Shown: positions 1-8,534 of the stretch, one piece after another
Layout: each line of letters starts with the position of its first letter
Numbering within the stretch: the stretch's first letter is position 1
From: Rhizobacter sp. AJA081-3
GTDB lineage: Bacteria; Pseudomonadota; Gammaproteobacteria; Burkholderiales; Burkholderiaceae_C
NCBI RefSeq assembly: GCF_017795745.1
Contig: NZ_CP059067.1
Coordinates: 3,968,001 to 4,032,000 of the forward strand
Direction of reading: 5' to 3'
DNA: 64,000 nt
Notes under the pieces: generated by a model
The model's input: the letters and a program-made list of their open reading frames with translations, nothing else
Database searches by the model: none
What the model was told of the DNA's origin: nothing
Made by a program: the position numbers and the translations under genes

Positions 1-624
1 CTTCAGATCAACGTCGGACTCGAGCACCGAGTAGTCCCTGAAGCCCTTCTGTAGCGCGGTCTCCAGGTGAGTCAGCGCATCGCCGCTCTTGGACTGCTTG
101 AGGCTGAGAACGGCCTGATTGACATAGATGAGCGGCTCATCGGCGAACTCCGCCTTCGCCTTGTCCAACTGCACTTGAGCGTCGGCCCACTTTCCGGCTT
201 GCATCAAGGGGATGGCAGCCTTGATGAACTCACGTGCAATGACGACCCGCTGGTCCGTCGCCAGCGCGCCAGCCTTGATGGATGCATCCACGCCTTCCTT
301 GGCCCTTGCGAGCTGGCCGGCGTCCGGTGCGACCCCGGACGCCGTGGCCCGCGGTGCCGGAGCAGGCGGTGCAGACGAGGTAGAGACTGGCTGGGCCTTC
401 TTGGTCATCCAGAAGCCGCCTCCCGTCAAGAGTGCAGCGGCCATAACACCGCCAACGATCAGCACCAGCTTCTTCTTGCTGCCCCCCTCGGGGGCCTCGG
501 ACTCAAGCGGCTTGAGCTCGAATCCACACTCGCAGATCGGCTCCGCTCCGGGCGCCAGTTCGATCTCCTCCCGCGCGTCGGCCTTGGCGCAGCTCCCGTA
601 GTTGCGGCAGATGTACTTACCCAT
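1..624 (-). CDS. Zinc-ribbon, single-TM, helical-repeat protein (3-prime end beyond window)
   Basis: The frame is open on the minus strand from an ATG at 624 to the window edge, so the C-terminus is missing. A GAGGGAC ribosome site lies just upstream. The protein starts MGKYICRNYGSC, with further cysteines in ICECGFEL, which together look like a small zinc ribbon (residues 5-35). A basic patch (KKK) and a Gly/Ala-rich hydrophobic segment follow (about 52-70), then an Ala/Pro linker, then amphipathic helices with TPR-like spacing (AGKWADAQVQLDKAKAEF, ALTHLETALQKG). It would be a bitopic membrane protein with a cytoplasmic zinc ribbon and a periplasmic helical-repeat domain. It lies 73 bases downstream of the tubulin-like gene on the same strand, so the two probably share a transcript. 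The family is not named with certainty. Confidence 0.75.
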   Translation of the reverse strand, partial: MGKYICRNYGSCAKADAREEIELAPGAEPICECGFELKPLESEAPEGGSKKKLVLIVGGVMAAALLTGGGFWMTKKAQPVSTSSAPPAPAPRATASGVAPDAGQLARAKEGVDASIKAGALATDQRVVIAREFIKAAIPLMQAGKWADAQVQLDKAKAEFADEPLIYVNQAVLSLKQSKSGDALTHLETALQKGFRDYSVLESDVDLK

Positions 625-697
625 TTAGTCCCTCGCCTATTAAGTTCGTGGAATCGCGCCCAACACCCCCATGAGGTGCATGTGAGCCCGGCTCGGT

Positions 698-3600
698 TCA
701 AGCAAGCTTGAGCAATCGGCTCTTTGCCTCCTGGCCGTCCTGACGCAGCTTGAGGTATTCGCTGCTGCTGGCATCGCCATGCAAGATGCTGTCCTTGTAG
801 CCGTTGATGAACGCAACCGCCTTCTTGTAGAGCGCCTCACGCGCCTCAGCCAGGCGGAACTCTTCAGAGGCGAGCATCTCCTCCACCCGCCGCTTGATCA
901 GTAGGGCGGTCTCTGAAGGGATCTTCGCCAGAGCTTCCTTCTCGCTAGCGCCCACCGATACCCGCACCTCATACCCGTCACTGTCGGTATAGGTGCACAC
1001 GATCTCCTCACGGCCAGTGGTCGCATTCTTGGCCTTGTGAAGAATTTCGGCCGCGAACGCAACCAGGAGATGAGGCACGATCGAGGCCGTCAGCGCCGTG
1101 GCCGAAGGAATGAACAGGGGTGCGAAGTCTCGAAGAGCGCCTTCGCCATGTACGAAGTACGCCGCCGAAGGATTGTTCTTGGTGAGCAGGTTGTACTTGT
1201 CCCGGAGGAACGCTGTGTGAGACAGCCAACGCACCGGATACAGGTTGTGGATCTGGTAGATCGTGACCTCGTTGTCCGGCACCCCGGTGTCATGGACCCG
1301 AACCGACTCGATGGAGGGCGGAAGCTGTCCGCGGAAAGTGTCCACCAGCGTGGACCGGAATGCACTGGCGTTGGCCGACGCCGGAACAGCGATGACGCAA
1401 GTCTCCTTCACTCCCTGACCCGGAGTGCTTGTACCGCCTCCAACCTTGGACACCTCACTCTTGTCAAAGGTGCCGTACGGAGCCGATGCCGAAACCTTCT
1501 CAAGGACGAAGTTCATCAGTCCACTGTCTTGAGCGCTGTAGGTCTGCGACAGTTTCTCGACGATGTTGGGCGTCAAAGTGGCACGTTGCGGAGGCGGCAA
1601 CTGCTCCACCGCCCTGGCGGCAGCGGTGTCGCACATCGTCTCAAGCTTCTCCATCAGCGCCCCCTCCGGGAAGCGCGAAAGGAATGTAGAGAACCCCGCA
1701 TCGCCCCCTAACTCATTGAAGATCGCGTCGCGAAACAGTTGTGCATCAGCGTTCTGCCGCGACTGATCGGCCAATAAGGTGTCGCGAATCGACTGCAGCG
1801 GTGTCAGATCAAACAGCTTTGTCTTGTGTTCATATGCCTGCGGATCCACCGCTGCACGACCCGCTTGCGACTGCAAGCGGGCGTTGAACTGTTGCTCGAA
1901 CTGGCTTCCAGTGCGCTGCATCCTCGCATAGAGCTCGGTTATGTCGGACAGCAGTCCGTTTAGCTCCCGAAGAACCAAAGGCAAGAGAGACTGGGCAAAG
2001 GTCCAGCCCTCAGCATTGGTACGGTGAATGTGCTCGACGGTGAGATGCTCCTTTGCCGCGTCGAACAAGGCTTCCCGCTTGTTGCCCAGGTACTTTGACA
2101 GCAGGCCCACGCCCGAATTCTCTTGAATGACGGCTGCAAGGGCCTTGCGACTCTGATCGGCTCTATCGGTCAGCGTCGCCACGGCGCCTGGCGCGGCCTT
2201 GAGCTTTCCGTCCACGTGGCGAATGAGCGCCTCAAGCAGGGCCTGTAGATCTGCTATGCCGTACTGGCCGTTGCGCCAGGTCGTGAAGAGCTCCTTCTCG
2301 ACAGCGCCTCGCACCTGAGCGGCCATCTGCGTGACGGCCTGGCTCTTCTGGAGAAAGAAGTTTGCGATGCCTGCCGATCGGAACCCTTGCGCCTGAATCT
2401 GGTTGAGTACCGCCTGCAGCGCCGTGATCCAGCCCTCCTGCTTGGTGTCACTGGCCTTGATGTCCATGGCCGCAGCATTGGCGACTGTGGGCCAGAACTG
2501 CACGAACGGCTGCCAAGTCTGACGCCCCGCCGGATTGATGCCGTCAGTGGGCAATATCGGGCGAGAAAGCGTCAGATGCTCGTCAGACAAAAGCCATCCG
2601 CCCAGCTTGGCGGGGTCGGAGACTATGGCGTTGAAATCGATGTTCTGCTTGCGATCGATGTAGCCAATTCCATTGGCCCAGTGATTGAACAGGAACTGCC
2701 TCGACGCACGATGAGCGTAGTGGTAAGTAAAGTACTCGTGAATCTCTTCAGTGGGAACGACGAGCCTTTGGATGCCGAAGGTCAGGAATCGCTTGGATCG
2801 CTCATGTTGGTTTGCGCCGTCGACGGACGGTTCGTCGGCAAAGTCACCGTTCTCGGCGTTCTCCGCTCTGAGGACCTCGGAGGTCTGTGCCGAGACGGTC
2901 TTGTGAAAGATGAAGTCCGCAATGATCTGCGGCATGGCGTGCTCTGCATCGATCACTCGGCCTGCCATATTGCGGTTCTGAACTAGGTAGGCTCCGTTGA
3001 ACGCCGGTTGGGCAATATTGATCGGGCTTCCGTCGCCAGCAACATCTGCTGGCCGATAGGTGCCAGCAACCATCGCGTTGAGTTCCACCAGCGATGCAAA
3101 GCCGTTGGCATGGTAGAAGCCAGAGTCCCACCCCCCAGGCGGCAACTGTTCGGGCAACACCAGGTAGAGCAACACACGGTCATCTGAGATCTGATCGCCG
3201 CGGGTGCTGCTGCCAGAAAGCGCATTGGACGCTAAGTGTTTGCGCACTTGTGCCACGGCGTCGACGATGGCTCCGCCGCCGGTACCGCCAGCGATGCCGC
3301 AGCAAATGTGGACGGTGATCTGCTCCTGTCGGGAGGCGGTGGACAGCGCACGCTTGAGTTGCTGACAGGCGCGGATGAAGTCAGGAGCGCTGTGGGCGAA
3401 GAGAAGACGGCCGTAGCGCCGGCGCTGTGCAGCAGCCTGCGGATTGACGTTGTCGTCCAGGAACTTTCGCATCTGAGCCATGTCGCCGAGCCATGACTTC
3501 AAGTTCGGGTAGGAGTCCAGATCCTCAAGGATCGGCTTTGTCGCCATACCGCCAATCTTCAATGTCTGGCGACGCTCCAACTGAACAGACTTCCCGAGGA

Positions 3601-3775
3601 CACGCCAGGACGGGTCGTCCGGCTTCATCAAGGCGCCGTCGCTGTCGACGTAGAGAAACTCGAAATGCGTGCCGGCCAGCCTGTCCTGCGGCGTACTCGC
3701 GAGCGTCTTGCGGATCTCGCGAATGATTCGGCCACCAGTGCCCCCCAAGCCGACGATCAAGTGATTTCCGGGCAT
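698..3775 (-). CDS. Tubulin/FtsZ-like GTPase domain protein (Tubulin_2-like)
   Basis: This is a 1025-aa cytoplasmic protein. The ATG at 3775 is chosen because the next residues, MPGNHLIVGLGGTGGRIIRE, form the first beta strand and glycine-rich nucleotide loop typical of tubulin-like proteins; the frame stays open upstream without such sequence. A second signature, CGIAGGTGGGAIVDAV (about residues 158-173), matches the tubulin/FtsZ G-rich T4 loop. The C-terminal 600 residues are mostly helical and of unknown function. Large bacterial proteins of this class (Tubulin_2) have been proposed to act in membrane remodelling, usually with envelope partners. Here it sits between an exported DUF4384 protein (77-base gap) and a zinc-ribbon membrane protein. 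GTP binding is likely from the motifs; polymer formation is not shown. Confidence 0.85.
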   Translation of the reverse strand: MPGNHLIVGLGGTGGRIIREIRKTLASTPQDRLAGTHFEFLYVDSDGALMKPDDPSWRVLGKSVQLERRQTLKIGGMATKPILEDLDSYPNLKSWLGDMAQMRKFLDDNVNPQAAAQRRRYGRLLFAHSAPDFIRACQQLKRALSTASRQEQITVHICCGIAGGTGGGAIVDAVAQVRKHLASNALSGSSTRGDQISDDRVLLYLVLPEQLPPGGWDSGFYHANGFASLVELNAMVAGTYRPADVAGDGSPINIAQPAFNGAYLVQNRNMAGRVIDAEHAMPQIIADFIFHKTVSAQTSEVLRAENAENGDFADEPSVDGANQHERSKRFLTFGIQRLVVPTEEIHEYFTYHYAHRASRQFLFNHWANGIGYIDRKQNIDFNAIVSDPAKLGGWLLSDEHLTLSRPILPTDGINPAGRQTWQPFVQFWPTVANAAAMDIKASDTKQEGWITALQAVLNQIQAQGFRSAGIANFFLQKSQAVTQMAAQVRGAVEKELFTTWRNGQYGIADLQALLEALIRHVDGKLKAAPGAVATLTDRADQSRKALAAVIQENSGVGLLSKYLGNKREALFDAAKEHLTVEHIHRTNAEGWTFAQSLLPLVLRELNGLLSDITELYARMQRTGSQFEQQFNARLQSQAGRAAVDPQAYEHKTKLFDLTPLQSIRDTLLADQSRQNADAQLFRDAIFNELGGDAGFSTFLSRFPEGALMEKLETMCDTAAARAVEQLPPPQRATLTPNIVEKLSQTYSAQDSGLMNFVLEKVSASAPYGTFDKSEVSKVGGGTSTPGQGVKETCVIAVPASANASAFRSTLVDTFRGQLPPSIESVRVHDTGVPDNEVTIYQIHNLYPVRWLSHTAFLRDKYNLLTKNNPSAAYFVHGEGALRDFAPLFIPSATALTASIVPHLLVAFAAEILHKAKNATTGREEIVCTYTDSDGYEVRVSVGASEKEALAKIPSETALLIKRRVEEMLASEEFRLAEAREALYKKAVAFINGYKDSILHGDASSSEYLKLRQDGQEAKSRLLKLA

Positions 3776-3852
3776 TTCGAGACTCGCTTCTTTGCGTTGT
3801 GGATTGATAGGACACTGCGACGAGAGCAGATGCCCTCGTCGAGTCAGCAAGA

Positions 3853-4596
3853 CTACTGGTGGTCGAGCACGAGCCTGACCATGACCTTCGGCTTCGCGGG
3901 CGTGCCACCGGGCTTCATGGCGCTTGGCTTGACGGAGGCGTAGGCCGCTTCGCTGTCTTCCTCGAACACGAGGTCCTTGCCTGCGAATTCGTTCGCCACG
4001 CTGGCCACCGATTGCTGAACAGGTGTGGATCCCTCAGCCCGTTGAACTTGGGCAATTCGACCCTCGCCCAGGTCAATGGCAGTCAACGGCTCGTCGGCCA
4101 GGACGGCCCACAACACCTCCTTGCCGGGAGCTCCGTCAAACTTGAAGTAGCCCGTGGGCGAGGCGGGATACTGGTACCGGTACCCCGCTTCCAGGGTCGC
4201 GGGCTCCCCACGCCTGGGCGCAAGGATCTGTACCTTGCCGGACGAACCGACCGTTGCGAGATAGAAGAACCCGGACCGGTTTGCCGCAAAGGACAGCTTG
4301 ATCCGATCTCCGGTCTTGAAGGCGTGGCTCGGCTTGACCTCTCGGGTGCCACCATCGGCCGCCACCAGGAGCACTGATGCTCTCAGGGCGAGCACAGGGG
4401 GTGCCTTGCGAGGTGCTGCGACAACTTCCTTCGGGGGCGCCGACGTCTTGCTGGGGACGCTGACCACCGCCCCACTGGCGTTGTAGAACAGCGCCTTCGC
4501 ACCCAGATCATCGGTCGCCTGCTGGGCCAGACCCGCCACGGGAGCCAGCGTGATGCCAGAAACCAGCAGCGCGGCCAGAGTTTTCAGTGTCGACAT
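3853..4596 (-). CDS. Exported DUF4384 domain protein
   Basis: This is a 247-aa protein starting at the ATG at 4596. The first residues, MSTLKTLAALLVSGITLAP with an AxA-type cut near GLAQQ, form a Sec signal peptide; a longer frame upstream lacks this property. Residues 85-185 carry the DUF4384 pattern: a FKTGDRIKLSFAANRSGFFYL core, then GKVQILAPRRGE and a later ELPGKEVLWAVL-like strand. In other bacteria DUF4384 is often found next to or fused with caspase-like, kinase or OmpA-type proteins and is thought to be an envelope-associated beta domain. It lies 60 bases after the OmpA-like gene and 77 before the tubulin-like gene. Its function is unknown beyond that context. Confidence 0.8.
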   Translation of the reverse strand: MSTLKTLAALLVSGITLAPVAGLAQQATDDLGAKALFYNASGAVVSVPSKTSAPPKEVVAAPRKAPPVLALRASVLLVAADGGTREVKPSHAFKTGDRIKLSFAANRSGFFYLATVGSSGKVQILAPRRGEPATLEAGYRYQYPASPTGYFKFDGAPGKEVLWAVLADEPLTAIDLGEGRIAQVQRAEGSTPVQQSVASVANEFAGKDLVFEEDSEAAYASVKPSAMKPGGTPAKPKVMVRLVLDHQ

Positions 4597-4656
4597 GGTG
4601 TGCTCTCCAAATTGATGCTCTCGTGGGGTGCTGTCGCCATGCCAACAGTTCAATCG

Positions 4657-5241
4657 TCAGTCGATGGTTTCAAACTGAACCCTCCGATTGACCGCACTGC
4701 GGGGGTCCGAGGGATCCAACAGGTCATCGGCACCCTTGCCGAGGGCGGCGAGTCGCTCGGCTTCGACGCCATGGCGGGCGACCAGATACGTGCGAACGGC
4801 CTCCGCCCTACGCTTGGAGAGTGCCAGGTTGTAGTCGGCACGGCCCGCAGCATCGGAGTGCCCACTAACTTTGAAGCGGGCCGTTCGGAGCGCGGTCGAC
4901 TGCAACGCACTGCCTACTGCGTCAAGCTTGGCCAGCGCATCGTCCGTCAGCCGTGCCGAGTCGAACTCGAACTGCAGTTGGATGGACAGCGCGCGTCGCG
5001 GCGGCGGAGTTTCGGGCGCTGCGAGCTGCCCGTCGGCAGCAACAACCGCTAAGCCTCGCTTCTTGCGGGTTGTCCCGGAGCTCGAGGCCGCCGCGGGCGC
5101 GGTCAGGGCGTTGACCACGTCCTGAGAGGTGAACGCTCGATCGCGGAGGTCGACCACCCCTGTCTGACTCGACTCCGCCACTACCCCGGTTGCCAGGCAA
5201 CAGGTCAAGCAAACGAGCAGAAAATGACCAGATAGTCGCAT
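4657..5241 (-). CDS. OmpA-family peptidoglycan-binding protein
   Basis: This is a 194-aa protein. The ATG at 5241 has an AAAGGTG ribosome site 5 bases upstream and opens a signal peptide (MRLSGHFLLVCLTCCLATGVVAES); a TTG at 5262 is possible but worse. The C-terminal 110 residues are an OmpA_C domain. It begins at LQFEFDSARLTDDALAKLD, has the peptidoglycan-contacting stretch VSGHSDAAGRADYNLALSKR, and ends with GAVNRRV-like AVNRRVQFE. The domain binds meso-diaminopimelate in the cell wall. No beta-barrel is present, so it is a periplasmic or anchored wall-binding protein. As the first gene of the minus-strand operon with the DUF4384 and tubulin-like genes, it probably ties the complex to peptidoglycan. 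Confidence 0.88.
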   Translation of the reverse strand: MRLSGHFLLVCLTCCLATGVVAESSQTGVVDLRDRAFTSQDVVNALTAPAAASSSGTTRKKRGLAVVAADGQLAAPETPPPRRALSIQLQFEFDSARLTDDALAKLDAVGSALQSTALRTARFKVSGHSDAAGRADYNLALSKRRAEAVRTYLVARHGVEAERLAALGKGADDLLDPSDPRSAVNRRVQFETID

Positions 5242-5857
5242 CGGTAGCACCTTTTGGCTCAAAGGAGCCTGCTACCTATGTGGTGCAGACTGCCCTCCCA
5301 CAGTTCACCCTGAGTGCGTCAAGGCGACATTTGTAGCAGAGTATTGCGGCTAGGCGCCAGATTGGGAACTCCCTCAATTCAGCGATGCCCAGGGCAAACC
5401 CTGGGGCGTGTTCTTGCTCAGCCGGCACTGGGGGAAAGTGCAGCCCTGTACCGTTGCGTGGCCGTGGAGACGCAACTTGCGCCCAACGTGTATCGCTAGC
5501 GGATTCCACACCGCGCGTCTCAGGTGAATCCCGGGGTGGGTGCGTCGCATAAAGTGACTTAAGGGAGATCGGCTCCCGTTGCCGACAGTTCTCGGTGCGG
5601 TGCACCATGAGGAGCCTTTCGGCGTGCGTCAGGGACCCCGACATGGGGCCGCCACTGGGCTCTCGGTGCACGTTCGTCGGTTGAAGCGTCCAACTGCAAC
5701 CCCGGGGCCGGGCTCCTTCAGTCCCAAGGCAGTTCAGCAGCCTGTGGCGATCGATGTGCCAATGCCGACAACCGATTGAGGGGTGGGCCAGGGCAAGGGA
5801 ATGCTGCATGATCCAGCGTCAATGTTGGCTATTTGTTGCCTGAAGGGGGGGCGAAGC
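5242..5857. other. Divergent intergenic region between OmpA-like and caspase genes
   Basis: About 615 bases separate two divergently read genes and must hold both promoters. Open frames exist on both strands (for example minus 5276-5809), but they show no recognisable protein, no ribosome site and a Pro/Arg/Cys-rich composition, so I treat them as non-coding. No confident -35/-10 pair or terminator was found. Confidence 0.5.
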
Positions 5858-7783
5858 ATGATGACTGAGCGTCTGAAGTCGAGCGCATCGCTTACGGTGC
5901 TGGCAACTCTGCTTGCGGGATGTGTCACTCCGGCCAAGGGGCCTACGGCTGAGGTACAGATTTACACCGCCCCTGTCGATGCTCACGTGGCGGCAGTCAA
6001 GTCGATCGCTGTAGTGCCGTTTGAGCGCGATCAGTCTGAAGCCTTCAGTCGGTCCGTGGAGACCGCGATCGCCAATGTCGCGTTGACCGACAAGAGCCAA
6101 TCAAGACAGAACACCGTATCCGTTGTCGGAGCGGACCGGACACGCTCTGTCGCTCGCAGCATTGGCGATCAGGCTGGTCTGACGAGCGCTGCAAAGCGAC
6201 TCGGCGTGGACGCAGTACTCGCAGGTGAGGTCGCATCTGCCTTGAGCAAGTCCGAGCCTTACAAGGAAACGAAGTCTGTATGCGCGCGTGAAGTGACCAA
6301 GCAGGACAAGAAGGGGCGCAACTATCAGGAGTGCCAGAGCTACACGGAGGTCGCGGTACCTTGCGTCAAGAACTCCGCCTCGGTCACAGTGAACTACAGG
6401 CTGACGTCTGCCACTGGCGAAGTACTTATGAGGAAGACAGTACAGGCGAACGATGCTGACTATGCTTGTGAGGGAAAGCGAGTCAGACCGCAGGCTACCG
6501 AGGGAAATTTCTTAGACCGGTTGGCGGCCAATCTAAACCGTAACATCGGCGGCCCGATTACGAGTCCGGCGGACTTGCTCAGCAACGCCTATCGGTTGGC
6601 AGGTGAACAGATCAAGGACCAGATTGTCCCGGGACAGAAAACGGTCAAGATCGAATGGCTGTCGAACGGCGATGGCATCAACGATGCCCGGGCCAAGGAG
6701 AAGTTCGATGGTGCGATCAAGTTTGCTGCCGCCGGACGCGCTGACCGGGCTTGTCAGGCGTTCCGCGATGTGTACCTGCAGGAGCAGCAGTCAGTCTCGT
6801 TGCACTACAACGTCGGACTGTGCGACGAAATAGACGGGCAGCCTGAGTTGGCGTTCAAGCGGTATTCGACCGCGGACAAGATGTTGACCTCGCCCAACCA
6901 AGCCGTATCGGCCGCGGTCCTTCGGGTCCAGCAGCAGGTTCGAACGATTGATGTCCTTGCGGACAAAAGGCCTGACCTCCTCGATGCGACGGCCGTGCCG
7001 CGGACTGGTTCACGAAAGACTGTGAACCCGATTGCGGCCAGTGCAGCGGGCATCGATCCGAAGATCCTTGCGGCGATGCAGTCGGAACGCCGAATCGCAC
7101 TGGTTATTGGCAACAGTCAGTACCGCAGTGTTCCTGTGCTCCGCAATGCATCAAAGGATGCGCGGGACATCGAGGCTGCACTGAAGTCGCTTTCATTCAA
7201 TGTCATCAGCGGCTATGACCTGAACCATGTGCAAACACTCCAACTGCTGAATCGATTCAAGAGCAACCTTCGCAAGGGTGATGTGGGTCTGGTCTATTTC
7301 GCGGGGCACGGCATCTCGATCGAGAACAGCAACCTGTTGCTGCCCATCGACTTTCTTTCGAGCTACGCCAAGGATGGGCAGCTGGCGCGCAGCAAGGCAC
7401 TCGACATTGAACAGGTCCTCGCACCAATGATGAAGTCAGCGGGTACACGGTTCTCGATGATCGTCGCTGATGCGTGTCGAGAGGTGCCTCAGATCGCCAG
7501 TTCATCGCGCTCGATTGCCGCTGGCCTGACGGCGCCCAAGACCGTGGCGACTGGGTCGCTGATCATCTATGCGGCTGGCGCGAACCAGACGGCTGATGAT
7601 GGTGATGGGGAAAACGGTCTCTTCACAGCCAATTTCCTCAAGGCCATCAAGACGCCCAATGTCAACATCAAGAACGCGATGGAGTGGGTGGCGAGTGCTG
7701 TATCCGCAGAGACGAACGGCCAGCAAGTGCCGTCCATCTACGCGGAACTGACAGGCGAGTTCTACTTCGCCGTCCAGCCGTAG
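5858..7783 (+). CDS. Lipoprotein with C-terminal caspase-like (peptidase C14) domain
   Basis: This is a 641-aa protein. The ATG at 5858 has an AAGGGGGG ribosome site 7 bases upstream, and the sequence then gives a lipoprotein signal with lipobox LLAGC (Cys at about 22). Residues 40-250 include VKSIAVVPFERD, resembling the first strand of CsgG-like outer-membrane lipoproteins. Residues 280-370 look like TPR helices (ALHYNVGLCDEIDGQPELAF-type spacing). From about 405 a metacaspase/caspase fold begins with RRIALVIGNSQY. The catalytic dyad is visible as His484 in YFAGHG and Cys540 in VADACRE, so the peptidase should be active. It would sit lipid-anchored in the periplasm. It faces the OmpA/DUF4384/tubulin operon divergently, a neighbourhood in which C14 and DUF4384 proteins often occur. 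The substrate is unknown. Confidence 0.9.
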   Translation: MMTERLKSSASLTVLATLLAGCVTPAKGPTAEVQIYTAPVDAHVAAVKSIAVVPFERDQSEAFSRSVETAIANVALTDKSQSRQNTVSVVGADRTRSVARSIGDQAGLTSAAKRLGVDAVLAGEVASALSKSEPYKETKSVCAREVTKQDKKGRNYQECQSYTEVAVPCVKNSASVTVNYRLTSATGEVLMRKTVQANDADYACEGKRVRPQATEGNFLDRLAANLNRNIGGPITSPADLLSNAYRLAGEQIKDQIVPGQKTVKIEWLSNGDGINDARAKEKFDGAIKFAAAGRADRACQAFRDVYLQEQQSVSLHYNVGLCDEIDGQPELAFKRYSTADKMLTSPNQAVSAAVLRVQQQVRTIDVLADKRPDLLDATAVPRTGSRKTVNPIAASAAGIDPKILAAMQSERRIALVIGNSQYRSVPVLRNASKDARDIEAALKSLSFNVISGYDLNHVQTLQLLNRFKSNLRKGDVGLVYFAGHGISIENSNLLLPIDFLSSYAKDGQLARSKALDIEQVLAPMMKSAGTRFSMIVADACREVPQIASSSRSIAAGLTAPKTVATGSLIIYAAGANQTADDGDGENGLFTANFLKAIKTPNVNIKNAMEWVASAVSAETNGQQVPSIYAELTGEFYFAVQP

Positions 7784-8534
7784 CCCGGGGTGCGCGCTCG
7801 GGCCGCGACGTATGGTCGTTCAGCCATGGCAGCCATGGCGTAGCCTTCCTTAGGCTTGCCTAGCGGTAGTTGGCACCGACTGCCGTAATGCAGCGACCCA
7901 TGTGCGGCGTATTGGAGCCAGCAACAGGTGGGTAAAACAGCTTCAGATTGCGTGCCACACTAGTTTATGAGACCTGACGGCGAGCTGTCGAACGGCAAGG
8001 TACGGGAGACGCGGGGGCGGTGCGCCACGCGCTAGTCGTATTGATGGGGCGAGTCAGAGATTCCTACGTCCGACTAAGTACAGGCTGATCTGCATCAGCC
8101 TACCGGGCGGCGAACGATCATGAGGGGGCCCACGACCCACCCGCCCCCAATGCCTACAACCTGCACTGCGATGGTACGCAGTCAAAAAGGCAGCTTGGCT
8201 TGTTCTGCTCACGCTCGAATCGCCTCCCCTCGTGTCACCGCTGGTCCGAGAGCTCCAGAGTTCACCAAAGGGCGCCGTGTTCTCGCCCGGCGCCATAGCA
8301 CGAGTACGGTCAGCACACGCTTGCGGCCGTCGGAGCCTTCCAAACTTCTAAGCGGTCGGAATTGTGGCTCCGAAGACCGCCAAGCTTCTTAGATTCGAGT
8401 GGCCGAGTGCCTCTGGCGTCCGATGACGGCTCACATCCAGCGCCCTCATCGTGCGGCGATGGGTTTTACAGATCCACGCCGATGCCAACCAACCTTGCGT
8501 GCACTGCGACTTGGGAGCACTCCAACTCGCCGAC
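7784..8534. other. Convergent intergenic region, no gene seen
   Basis: About 750 bases lie between the 3-prime ends of the caspase gene (plus) and the lysozyme/M23 gene (minus). Short open frames on both strands overlap one another, lack ribosome sites and match no family I recognise. Base composition is slightly less GC-biased than the flanks. No strong terminator hairpin with a T-run was found. Confidence 0.5.

Noticed and set aside
5276-5809. 177-codon minus-strand frame in the divergent control region
   Set aside because: Unnatural composition, no ribosome site, and it occupies the region needed for two promoters.
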